A stretch of 64,000 nt of DNA from Rhodamnia argentea (Eukaryota; Streptophyta; Magnoliopsida; Myrtales; Myrtaceae). Both the position numbers and the translations under genes were made by a program. Below, piece after piece: positions 53,930 through 64,000 of this stretch. Location of the stretch: positions 27,390,283 to 27,454,282 of the forward strand of contig NC_063156.1 in NCBI RefSeq assembly GCF_020921035.1, written 5' to 3'. The notes beneath the pieces are model-generated. The model worked only from the letters and a program-made list of their open reading frames with translations, ran no database searches and was not told the DNA's origin. Positions within the stretch are counted from its first letter, which is position 1; each line of letters begins with the position of its first letter.

Positions 53930-56854
53930 TTGCGAGAGAATATGTCCAAAAGGCGCTCCCTGATTGGCTGGGACGTCCCTCACTCGGATCGGGGCCATCC
54001 TGGAGTTTGAATGTAGGCCCTCGGATGGATCCATCTGGACGGCTGTGGTCACGAGGCGGAGGCTGCATATGTGGGGGGAGGGATCATGAAGGAATGGGAT
54101 TAGGAGCTAGTGCCACTTTTGGGTGTGCTTTTCAGCTTGATTCATCCGGGCATTGCTCGAGTTGGACTCCATGGATTTTGATGGGGTTTTTCGCGTCTTG
54201 TAGGGCATTATGTGAGCTTTCTAATGAGTATTTATGCGTGTGGTTAGGGCGAGGCAGTCGGGAGATATGCCGGCTCGAACGAACAATGGTCGGCGTTAGG
54301 GTTTGTCGGGATCTTGTCGCGGTCTTGGCCGGTTTGTGGAGAATGCCCAGGGAGGATCCGGGGTTTGGAAGGGTCGAGCCAAAGTAGACAAAAAGGGGGA
54401 TCTATCGCATCGAGAATCGGGCGAATCCGTGGTGATTTGCCAGGAAAACGGTTCGCCGGAATGTCGCTCAACTTGAACATACCTCCCAACTTTTGTGAGG
54501 TGCACTGCATTGCATTGGGCATCTGACTTGCAATCCAGAATTATCTGCATAAATCACATGCTGATGCCTAACAAGTGAACAAATCTATCTTTTTCGTTTG
54601 TGAATGAATGTGAAACTGGTGATGTGTTCGTATCCTAACGTGGCATGGCAAATAGTGCTACATAGAACTCAAAAGGGTAAATTGCAAATCCCTTGCTTTG
54701 CTTGAACTTTCTACCTTCTACAACTCCTGTGCTTCCGTTGTGCCTACAAAACTAGTGGCACGAGCTTCTCGATATGCATCGATTCACCAAACTCGATCGA
54801 GCTTACGTTCATAAGCACGAAATGTTCAAAAACTTCGGAAGTCCGGCACGCTTTTAAAGTTACCTCTTGTTCCTTTCTTAACCATGAGGTGGTAAAAGAA
54901 TGGTATGGGATCAGAACAAACTGATCAGGATCTCTCGCACCGAGATTGTGTACAAACCTTTCTTTGAAAACTCATAATCCAGCCTCGTCTTTCGTTTTAC
55001 TGAATCGACTTTGAAGTCGAAGGAACTCGAGAACAAATTGATGTGGCATTTATGTTGGCCTTTTCCCAGTCTTGGTGAGTGAATAAGCAACAGAGTGTTA
55101 TAGCTTCACTTCTGGTCCTTTCAAATCAACCAAATCTCAAAATATAGCTGCAAGTTGCGGCTATGCACAAATCGAAAAACTTGCACAGAGGAATTAGCAT
55201 CTGTACGCAACATAGCAGACAGCATAACCATCTTTGTTGTGAGGATGGGAATTGCCTTTCACTGGTCTAGAACTGGAATACCAGCTCCAAAGTGGACCAT
55301 AGTATGAGACCCAACTTTGATTACCATCTCAAACCAACTCGAAGATTGCTTCAGAATGAATCCATACTTTGAGAAAAAAACTGCAATAAAGAGTGAAATT
55401 CCCATATGGTAATACCCATCAAGGATGGAGAAGTTTGTTGATCATCGCTATAGCAGGAAAACTAAGTGCGGTAATTGAAATTAGACCAGACTCCTACACC
55501 TGCTCATCCAATTCATCCACAAATGGCTTTTCAAGATTGTTTTACTTGGAGGGCAATCTGTAAAGTCGAGGGAAAACGGTACTCGTGGATAGCAAATGGA
55601 AAGCATAGATCGCTCCCGACATAAGTGGATTGAGGTATGCAGTCAAGTCGCAATATAGTAAACTGATGTCGCTCTTCTTAAGAATGCTTCGATCTATTCG
55701 TGTACCGGTTATGTGAACATATAGGTGCTACAATTCATATCTTTTGATGTAGAGGCCATTTTAAAGCACGAAAGCAGGCATCCTCTTGAGCTAAAGTTCA
55801 TGATACAATCAAAGATCCTTGTCTCAATTCCCCTCCATTCTCGTGTCAAGTACTTGTTTGGCTAACTGATGCAATCAAAACAGAGATCTCAGCTTAACAG
55901 ATAATGGTTACCTAAGCTCGACTGGTTTAGCAGCATGTTTTGAGCTCGTAAAGCACAAGCATAAGTTGATTTAACCTGTTTTAGTATCTGATACGCTCGT
56001 AAGATTTTGATTTTGATCTCACTAGCACGTAAGGCGACTCGCAGATTATAGTGGAAAGAATGGTCATGGTTCATGAAAGGTACCTCGGAGTTTTTCATTG
56101 AACAGATCTTGGTCTGGACATACAATTCAACCTTCAAACGACGACAAAATACAGCGCAAGCTGATGAACCATATAAGAAGAGAATAGATAGTGACAGGCA
56201 TGGACCGACAAGCTCGCTCATCATTTGGGAAGGAGTCGTGTTCCTCGTAACAGTTTTCACCAATCATGCTCAAAACCCTTAAGAACCGCAGATGTCCTAA
56301 TACTCTGGCGGCTAATGGATTGTCTTCCAAATCCATCTTTCAATAGGCAAGACACCATATGAGATTCATCTAGGAAACTCCAAGAACTTCGCTGAATTAT
56401 GGTCATTTTTGTTATAGTTTCTGGGGTCACCCTACCCTATGTTCTGAGCCCAAGTCATTGCAGGTAAGTATTTCGATTGTCCTAGAAGGAAAAGCGATGT
56501 ATTTAGGTAATATTTGACAACTATATGGAATTCAGATTTAGAAGAGAAAAGCCCTGTTTCCTGTTCGTAGTAAATTATCATTATGTCGACACTTGTCGCG
56601 GATGTGTAATTGAGTCCTACAATTTTAAAAAAAATACAATAAAGTCCTAAAACTTGTCAAATTGAATGCAATCAAGCCCCTTTAAAAAGGGAAAAAACAT
56701 TCAAAATATGTTAAGCAACTAAAAAATTATTCACGTACTTACCCTTGTGCTACATAAAATGGACGACGACTACATTATCAACCCATTAGAAGATTTGAGA
56801 CTTCATTAGTCAAATTGAAACACATAGGATTGAATTAACTATCATATGACTATT
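53930..56854. other. Upstream region of H1 and intergenic DNA
   Basis: GC-richer near H1 (to about 54480), then AT-rich. Several small open frames on both strands have no recognisable motifs. Around 56580-56710 there are unpaired relatives of the attgagtcctacaattt repeat type seen at 2.9 kb. Confidence 0.45.
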
Positions 56855-57019
56855 TAGGGGTGAGCATGGTCCGGGTGGACAGTTCCCACTAAGGACCTGT
56901 TTGAGAAAATTGGAACCGGGAACCACCCATGGGTTCCATGTGTCCACTCGGAGATCGGACCATCTTCTGGTTCGGTTCCTAGGTAGATCCATGGAACCGA
57001 TCCCGATCCCCAATCCCTA
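56855..57019. repeat. Short relative or fragment of the hAT-type MITE
   Basis: Begins TAGGGGTGAGCATGGTCC like the intact copies and contains ggaaccgggaacc and ggttcggttcc words, but its other end (ccaatcccta) is diverged and the flanks do not match. Confidence 0.5.
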
Positions 57020-57383
57020 CAAAGTTGCATTCATCAATTAATATCATGGTGAACCTAGTTTTTTTGATCCGACCAAAAAAAAAAAAAACTAATTTTTATA
57101 AGGGTACTACTTTGCAAGGGAAAAGATAAGAATAATAAAGAAATCTACTGTGATTTTAGGATGAATGCTCTCATTTGGACAATTGGTTATGTCTCTTACT
57201 TATCATTTGACAAAAAGCCAAACAGACTTTGAAGAATAATTTGTTTTAGCTTAAATATGTCATCACAGTCTCAAGTAATGTTCATATTCTTGCTTCAAAT
57301 ATTAGATTGAGTCAACCAAAAAAGAATACAAGCATCAATGCTCAATAGCTGTGACTGAATGTTCTAAGAGATGTAGTTGTGAG

Positions 57384-57943
57384 TAGGGGTGAGCGGTTCC
57401 AAGTTCCTTACGGGTTCCACCTGGAACCCGGAACCTACCCATCGGAACGGATTCCTTATTTTTTGGAACTTGGAACCTACCCGTTATATCTTAGAACCTG
57501 GAACCTACCCCGTCACAGGTTCTAGGGTCGGTTCCAGGGTACCCGAGAACCTATTAATTTAATTTATTTTATTTTATTTTTTCATTTTTAGTTAAGCAAA
57601 ATAAGAGTGAACGCTACAACATCTAAGATAAAGTAGAGGTTGGTGGTTTTAGGTTCATGACAGATTATATTTAGAATTGATACCAATCCATTAGAACACG
57701 TTTATCATTTTTTGGAACCCGAAACCTAAAAATTTGTTTGGCTTTAGATTATACACTCATCATCGAATGCCATAGAACATTGTAGTATCGTGCAAAAATA
57801 TATATCAAGAAAAATAAAAAAATTTATTTCGGGATATAGGGTCCAAGTTCCGGGTTCCGGGTAGTGGAACCTAGAACCAGACCGGATCCTACAGGTTCCG
57901 GTTCCAAGTTCTCGATTCTACCTTGGAACCATGCTCACCCCTG
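57384..57943. mobile_element. hAT-type MITE, 560 bp, with perfect 8-bp target duplication
   Basis: The left end is TAGGGGTGAGCGGTTCC and the right end in reverse complement is CAGGGGTGAGCATGGTTCC. They are flanked by GTTGTGAG on both sides (57376-57383 and 57944-57951). The interior is built of ggttcc/ggaacc words in both orientations, allowing extensive hairpins, with no open frame. Same family as 43122-43687. Confidence 0.88.
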
Positions 57944-58192
57944 GTTGTGAGTAAGTGGCAGGGGAGAAAAATAGATAGAGGCTCACATCGACAAAGGCAG
58001 CATCCAAGTAGGAGACGTTCATCTCGACGGAGACACCCGTGAGGGGGCAAGAAGACTATAGGGTAAAGGCAGCATCTTGATGTGTGTTCTATTTTGAGGA
58101 CTGCGAGATGCGAGTAGGAATGTAGGGTAAAGGACAAAAAGCAAGCAAGAAAGACTCTTTTTCATTGAAATTGAGCTGGAATTTTTTCAATA

Positions 58193-58350
58193 GAGTACCA
58201 GTTTGGCCACACCGGAACTCGGAATCGGATCGGTACTCACGGATTCCAGTAAATTGGAACCGGGAACCAGACCGATCCCCATGAGAACCGCCAATTTTGG
58301 ATCGATCTGGTCCGATTCCGAGCGGTTTCTGATTCCTTTGCACACTCCTA
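58193..58350. repeat. Second short relative of the hAT-type MITE
   Basis: The right end in reverse complement is TAGGAGTGTGCAAAGGAATC, and the interior has ggaaccgggaacc and cggaatcgg words. Ends are diverged and no target duplication is clear. Confidence 0.45.
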
Positions 58351-60539
58351 AGTACGTACATATTACCATTTAATCAAAAGCCCGCCTGTGCAAGGGTCTA
58401 AACTTGAAGCACCATCGCGTCATCCACGTCATCAAAAGCAGGCAGACCGTCAAACCCTCTTAGAAGTCCTACCAACTCGCCATTAACATAACCTTACCAA
58501 ACGTCAAAAGGAGTAAGTTGTGGTAACCTTTTGTCGACCCCAGTATAGAGTTGTACTTAATACACCACACCAAGCCAAGTATAGGTACATCCTGATGATC
58601 ACACTCGAAATATAGTGTTATCCCACATCTCATGGCGAGAGGTGGCTCTATCACTACATATTTGTAAAATAAAATGGGTGAGCTAGAGCCTAATAAATGA
58701 AATCTCTAGGTTTAAGATAAGAGATCATCTTCCCACTCAATTCCGTATGAAAATGAAGATAAGAACATGCATTAGCTTTCTACCATGATATGCAAATGAA
58801 AATAACTTGCCAATGTGGCATAGATTAGTCATTCAAATGCAAGTAAATGACATATTAATTATTTCATGATGCGCAAGTACCACATAGCAATTCTAATATA
58901 CGTGGTGAGTACCCGGATCTACCCGCCTTTGGCCAACACTCATCTAAACTAACGAGATGCCATCAGCTCCAACTCATGGATGAAGCTGTTGGAAAACATC
59001 CCTTTGGTATTTTGTGTTGAGGCTAGCGGTATCATCTAGAGGTGGTGAATAGGATATTTCAAAAAATTTAATAAAACAACGTAGAATTAAATAGAATGAG
59101 TTCATAACTTAGTTCATAATCTGAACATGAACAATAATATATTCAGATCCACGTGTGTGCCATAAGCTCTCGGATGCAGTAAGTAAAATTCAAGGAATAG
59201 AGAAATTTGCACACGATGTTTATGGTGGTTTAGCTTTGATCAAGCCTACATCCACTCTCCATGCTAACAACCCTACGGCTAGATTTCACCAATGAATAAT
59301 TCAGAGGTTATAGTAGCAAGTGCTGGTAATACTCAAATAGATAGGACTTTCTATCTCACATCTAAACATAAGCTGAATTTTGCCAACATCTCTCAAGGAT
59401 ATACAAATGAACGCTCACGGGAGACAAATATATAGAATTGAAGCTCTCTTTGAATTTTGGAATTTTTTACTCTTGATCTCTCGTCGCTCTTCAACATCAT
59501 GGTCTCCTTTTATACTCCTTCACTTCCAAACTAACCATTGGATAATCTTTAGAGGATCACTTCCCAATCAACTTGTTAGACAAGATTGTATAAAGAAGAT
59601 TGAGTAGCCGTTGAGGGATAAAATCAGAATATCCATGGATTTAGTCGCCCATACAATCTGAATCTAGGTTTCCATAAATAGGGTTCTTCATTTGTGGAAG
59701 ACAGTTTGTTTATGATAAGAAAGAAATCCAAGCTATATCACTAGCTATTATAAAAATGATTTGTGTTTGAATCTGAACACCGCTTCCGATACGCTCCTCA
59801 GAGTCCGAGCTCGTCTTACATCAGCATTTGAGTCTAAATACTCATTGAATCTGAAGATTCTCTAAGTTTGAACATTCTTTGAGTCTAACGGACTTTGCAC
59901 GTAGTCCGAACACATCCCATATTACTCCAATGATATCTAAGCCATTCAAGTAAATATCCAGAGCTTCAAATGTAATATCCAGAACTTCATAGACAATATC
60001 CAGAGCTTCACTTGAGCTTCCATCTTATGGTCCCTCCAAGCGTATTGGCAATTGCGGCTCTACCTTGCTATTCACCGATAAAAGGTCCCTCCAAGCTTTA
60101 TCGAACTTCCCCTTCTAAGCTTGTTCACCTTCTACTTAGGTACCTTTAGTTTGTAGGCACCTCTACGCCCAATGCCTTATTCACTATTGATAGATAACTC
60201 ATAATCTTCCGACATTTTATTAAGACAACATCTGCATAATAGCCTGTGCATTTTTCACTTGCTTCTACTCAACTAATAATAATAAACACATTAGTAGCCT
60301 TTAATTATTTTGTCATCTTCAAAACATCATAAGAGATTTTCCCTAACAATCTCCCTCTTTTTGATAATGACAAAACAATCTTTAGATATGCAGATGTGCA
60401 AACACGTATAAAAGATATTGAATTACGTAAATGTGAAAAGGAAAAGAATTCAAACCAAGGCATAATAAGCACGTAATGTGATCTCCACTTTAAGAATTCA
60501 AATTGCTAAATTAGATTACATGTGGCGGTTAATAGGTGT
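58351..60539. other. Intergenic DNA, probably decayed retrotransposon non-coding sequence
   Basis: Stretches such as atcatctagaggtggtgaat (about 59032), tttatggtggtttagctttg with nearby ctacatccactctccatgct (about 59220-59265), and ccctctttttgataatgaca (about 60352) resemble non-coding segments I associate with plant LTR retrotransposons. No polyprotein frame, LTR pair or primer-binding site was found, so this is only suggestive. Confidence 0.3.
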
Positions 60540-60832
60540 ATCCATTTGGGGTTTTTACCCTTTGTTTGTCATGTGTGTATCAATTTGAAATTTTTCGTGG
60601 TATTAACTCAATCTAATAGAAACTAACCGATGGAAAATATGTTGGAAGTATATCGGTTTGGGGTAAATTGTCACAAGTGTATCGGTTTAGGAATTTTGGT
60701 GGTAAAAAAATAATTTGGAGCAAATTTATCACGGGTGTACCAGTTTGGGATTTTATGTAATCAAAAAAATAGTTTGGGATATATTTGTCATAGGTGAACT
60801 AGTTTGGGGTTTTTCGTGATATTAACTCTATA
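60540..60832. repeat. Diverged tandem repeat, unit about 75-80 bp
   Basis: Four or so imperfect units, each with a block like gtgtatcggtttggggt followed by aaatttgtcacaggtg and, in some, ttttcgtgatattaactcta. Units near 60590, 60650, 60735 and 60800. Confidence 0.6.
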
Positions 60833-61212
60833 TAAAAACATAATCGCAGCTCAATATTATGCACCAAATAAATGTGGAAAAAAATAATCAACACATGTGC
60901 ATATATATTCTTTCCCCCTTTTTGTCATAATCAAAAGCTAATAATGGAAAGGGTATCACGTAGAGATTATACAATGCAGCTCATGTTCTTCTGAAAATTA
61001 TAAGGCATGAAACGCAATCTTTAGATGCAACATCTTCTACATGCTTATGTGAATATAAAATATATGCAATGTAGCTCATGATTTCTAAATTAGTCATCAT
61101 GTATGTCGGTTGAACATATATCAAGTAGCAGGAATAAATTTCACTTTTTCTTGTCGTAATAAAATGATAATATAAATTAGTGATTTGTTAATGATAAAAA
61201 GTAAGGGAAACG
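60833..61212. other. AT-rich spacer
   Basis: Nothing recognised except a second ccccctttttgtcataatca segment (about 60916) of the same style as 60352. Confidence 0.4.
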
Positions 61213-61221
61213 AAAGATGTA

Positions 61222-61690
61222 GGCTTAAGTATACTACAAATGCCAAAACTTGTGTACGACGCTCATTTTAGTGTCAAAACTTTCAAAACGATCACTTAAG
61301 TGCCAATTTTTTTGAAAAATGATCACTTCAATGTCAAAACTTTCAAAATGATCACTTAAGTGCCACATTTTTTTTTAAACAATCATTTGAGTGTCAACTC
61401 CACCGAGACATGGCAACTCAAATATTAATTAAAAATAGCTCGTATCGGATTTTTGGCAAGCCACGTAGGCTCAAATTGGAGTTGGCATTGAAGTGATCGT
61501 TTTTAGAAGAAGTTGGTATTTAAGTGATCGTTTTTTAAAAGAGTTGGCACTGAAGTGATCGTTTTTAAAAAAGTTGGCATTTAAGTGATCGTTTTTTAAA
61601 AGAGTTGTCACTTAAGTGATTGTTTTGAAAAGTTTTGACACTAAAGTGAGCGCCGTACACAAGTTTTGACACTTACGGTGTACTTTAGCC
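61222..61690. mobile_element. MULE-type MITE, 469 bp, with 9-bp target duplication
   Basis: The left end (ggcttaagtatactacaaat, then gccaaaacttgtgtacgacg) and the reverse complement of the right end (ggctaaagtacaccgtaagt, then gtcaaaacttgtgtacggcg) match over at least 80 bases. The flanks are AAAGATGTA (61213-61221) and GAAGATGTA (61691-61699), matching at 8 of 9. Much of the inside is a 33-37-bp subrepeat built on aagtgatcgttttt and agttggcatt. No coding capacity. Confidence 0.85.
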
Positions 61691-61699
61691 GAAGATGTA

Positions 61700-64000
61700 C
61701 TAGCCGGATTTTGTAGAACTTAACAAGTTCTAACATACATTTACCTTTTCTTCCATCGCAAAAGTAGTGATCAAGATCACGCACAGATAAAATCAACTTT
61801 ATCGGGATTTTCTCATTCTTGATTTATGCTCCCCTTCAATTGGTTGCTTCTTTGGGATGATCCCCCCCTTTTTGCATTTTTGCTCTTCTTTTCTTTTCCT
61901 TCTCCCCCTGTCATCAAGATAACTTCTCCTTTCTCGTACTTGATTTATGAGCAGAGTATTTCTCCATTATTTTCTTTGTAGCAATTCTCAACATTTGTTT
62001 TCTTTTTGAAATTCGAGAAAGAAATTTGTATCTTCAATCAAGCTCATCTTGAATTCATTCATTCTGCATAAACTCAACAAACTTTTTGTACAAATATTCT
62101 GTTGAAGATGTAATATCTCGTGTAATATATAATTATTGCTTTTGAATAAATTGAATAGCATAAAATGTTAAATATTTCAATAGGAAACTACTCAACCTTT
62201 CATCTGATGCATTAAGGACTTGCTCAAAATATTTCAAGATATCAAGAAATTTTCGAGAATTTTGTGCAAAGAGAAGGACTTTCAATCTTTGGAAAGTAGT
62301 GCAGAATCTTCATTTTTTTCGGATCAAACTTTCCTAACACCATATAGAGATGTTCTTTTACAAGCTGCAATTTTTTGTAGAAGTGAGAATAAAAGGAGAA
62401 TATTACGTACATACCTTCCTTCAAATTGCGGATCAAACTCGCTAATAATAAGAATCTTCTAAGAATATAGCAAGTGTATCAAAATACATAAACTTATGCA
62501 ATGATTGCTTTCAAAATTAAAGGTATTTTCCTGGAGCATGAATCTCATTTGCATGTTAGTAATGTATTTCGCAAAAGGAATGTAGATGATTTGACTATTA
62601 AATTTATGCAAGATCCTTCACACTTGGCAATAAATATTACTAATTCGTATCCAACATGTATGCATAGAGTATATATTTCCTTGTTAGAATAAAATCCCTC
62701 ACTTGAGATCATTCTTATCATGATTTGCATAGATTTGCAATCAATCTTTTTTTGTAGAATTTTCTGCGATAAACTCATTTCCTTTTTGGTATCCATATAT
62801 TTGGATCATTTCCTTTTGTTAGACATAAGATAAGAAATCTTTGTAGATGTCCAAGTATTCTTTCCATAATCTTATGGCATATAAATAAACAATATGATCA
62901 AATAATATTTCTTAAGTTTCTCACATTGCAGCACCAATAAATGGTGTAAAACAATATACTATTCCATATAAAGTCTAAGTCAACTTGAGCTGGCTAAAGA
63001 TTCTTTCCCAACTCACTTCTTCGGACTATTTGGGGAAAGTATATCTTGCATAAAAAATATCTCATGAAAAAGATTCTTATTATGCAAAGCATGACAAGAT
63101 TAGAGAGCACAAAACCTGAATGATCCCTAAATTGAAAGCATGATATCAATCAATCACATATATTATTGAACCCATCTCACGAACCACCAAAACGCATCAT
63201 ACGATTCTTTCTAAAAGATATTTCTAGCACAACTAATTATTAAACATGTAAAAAAGGATCGAATACAAAGAGAATTCATAGATTTGTAAAGTATGTCCAT
63301 AAATCAAATATAACAACAAAACCTAACGTCCTGATTTCTATTTCTCTTCTCTTTTGTTCCCTGCAAGAAAAGCAACTCGTCTTTTATTTGGTACCCAAAT
63401 GAATTTGGGTCCATTTATGTTAGTGGAAGTATCAAATCTCTAACTGATTGTTTTTGACTTCTTCCAATCAAGTGGACATTGTTGCTTATAGTGATTTTCT
63501 TTTGGTTAATGTATTAATTTCATTTGAAATAGAAATACAAAACTTCAAGATAAAAATGAAAAACAAACAAAGCAAGTAAATCTAAAAGATAAATCAACTT
63601 GGTATGACCTGCAGAGACTCGCTCGTTCCACCATAAAGATAGGCTTGTCATAGTGTCAAAGCTCAATGGGTGGCCGATCACCGAATCTCGCATTAATGAT
63701 GAGCACATGCCGAGATATCCCCTTCCCCGGTACCATCACCGAAAAGAGATAACAACAACACAAAGAGGTTGAAAGAGTACATAAAATGTCTTGTAAATTC
63801 TAGATCTATTTCTAGATCGAAATGGAATAGCATCCAAATCTAAATCTAACTCTAACTCTAAATCGGAGATAAGACTTGCAAAATCGATACCAGCTGATCA
63901 CAAAATACTTTCAGATAAGCTGACTGCTGAAGCAATAGAGGATCCACACTCGACTATATAGAGCAAGCACTAGCGCCAAAGCGAGCCAAGCGGATCTGGA
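61700..64000. other. AT-rich intergenic DNA to the end of the window
   Basis: No supported gene. There are further pyrimidine-rich ccccc-tttttg segments near 61862 and 61905. Short open frames at 62220-62462 and 62501-62692 lack motifs and have extreme AT codon usage. The last 400 bases are less AT-rich and might belong to something beyond the window. Confidence 0.4.

Overview
This is nuclear DNA from a flowering plant, almost certainly a eudicot. The genes are split by GT-AG introns and separated by long AT-rich stretches full of transposon remnants. There is a nuclear tRNA gene with internal Pol III promoter boxes, and the protein set is plant-specific: phytepsin with a saposin-like insert, plastid-type glutathione reductase, RFL-class PPR proteins, calmodulin-type NAD kinase and a plant mobile domain pseudogene. 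The species cannot be named from sequence alone; a Myrtales-like genome is only a guess. No bacterial-style operons, CRISPR arrays or rRNA genes are visible.

Layout. 0-3.3 kb: the 3' part of a UTP18-like WD40 nucleolar protein (+), its 3' flank, a MITE-like repeat and tRNA-Gly(GCC). 3.6-7.3 kb: a complete 13-exon aspartic protease gene (-). 7.87-12.26 kb: a 4.4-kb Mutator-like element (MULE) with terminal inverted repeats and a 9-bp target duplication, carrying a broken plant mobile domain (PMD) gene. 14.5-18.7 kb: a complete 9-exon glutathione reductase gene (-); two inverted copies of one MITE lie in and beside it. 19-21.3 kb: two further inverted-repeat elements. 22.9-27.2 kb: a 5-exon pfkB-family sugar kinase (+). 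29.2-31.0 and 40.9-42.8 kb: two intronless paralogous RFL-type PPR genes (-), separated by about 10 kb that holds a large foldback element related to the MULE. 46.0-49.8 kb: a 9-exon NADKc-type NAD kinase (+). 52.7-53.7 kb: linker histone H1 (-). 54-64 kb: no convincing gene, but two hAT-type MITEs (one at 57.4 kb here, its sibling at 43.1 kb), a MULE-type MITE at 61.2 kb and decayed repeats that look retrotransposon-derived.

The genes are ordinary single-copy housekeeping or stress genes and do not form one pathway. Glutathione reductase consumes NADPH and NADKc makes NADP+, a thematic link only. The most informative features are the transposons, several of which can be delimited to the base through target-site duplications, and the PPR pair, whose predicted RNA-recognition residues differ in most repeats. 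I did not find a new defence-like or otherwise undescribed system. Exon boundaries were derived by hand from splice consensus, reading-frame continuity and remembered family structure; no alignment or transcript was available.
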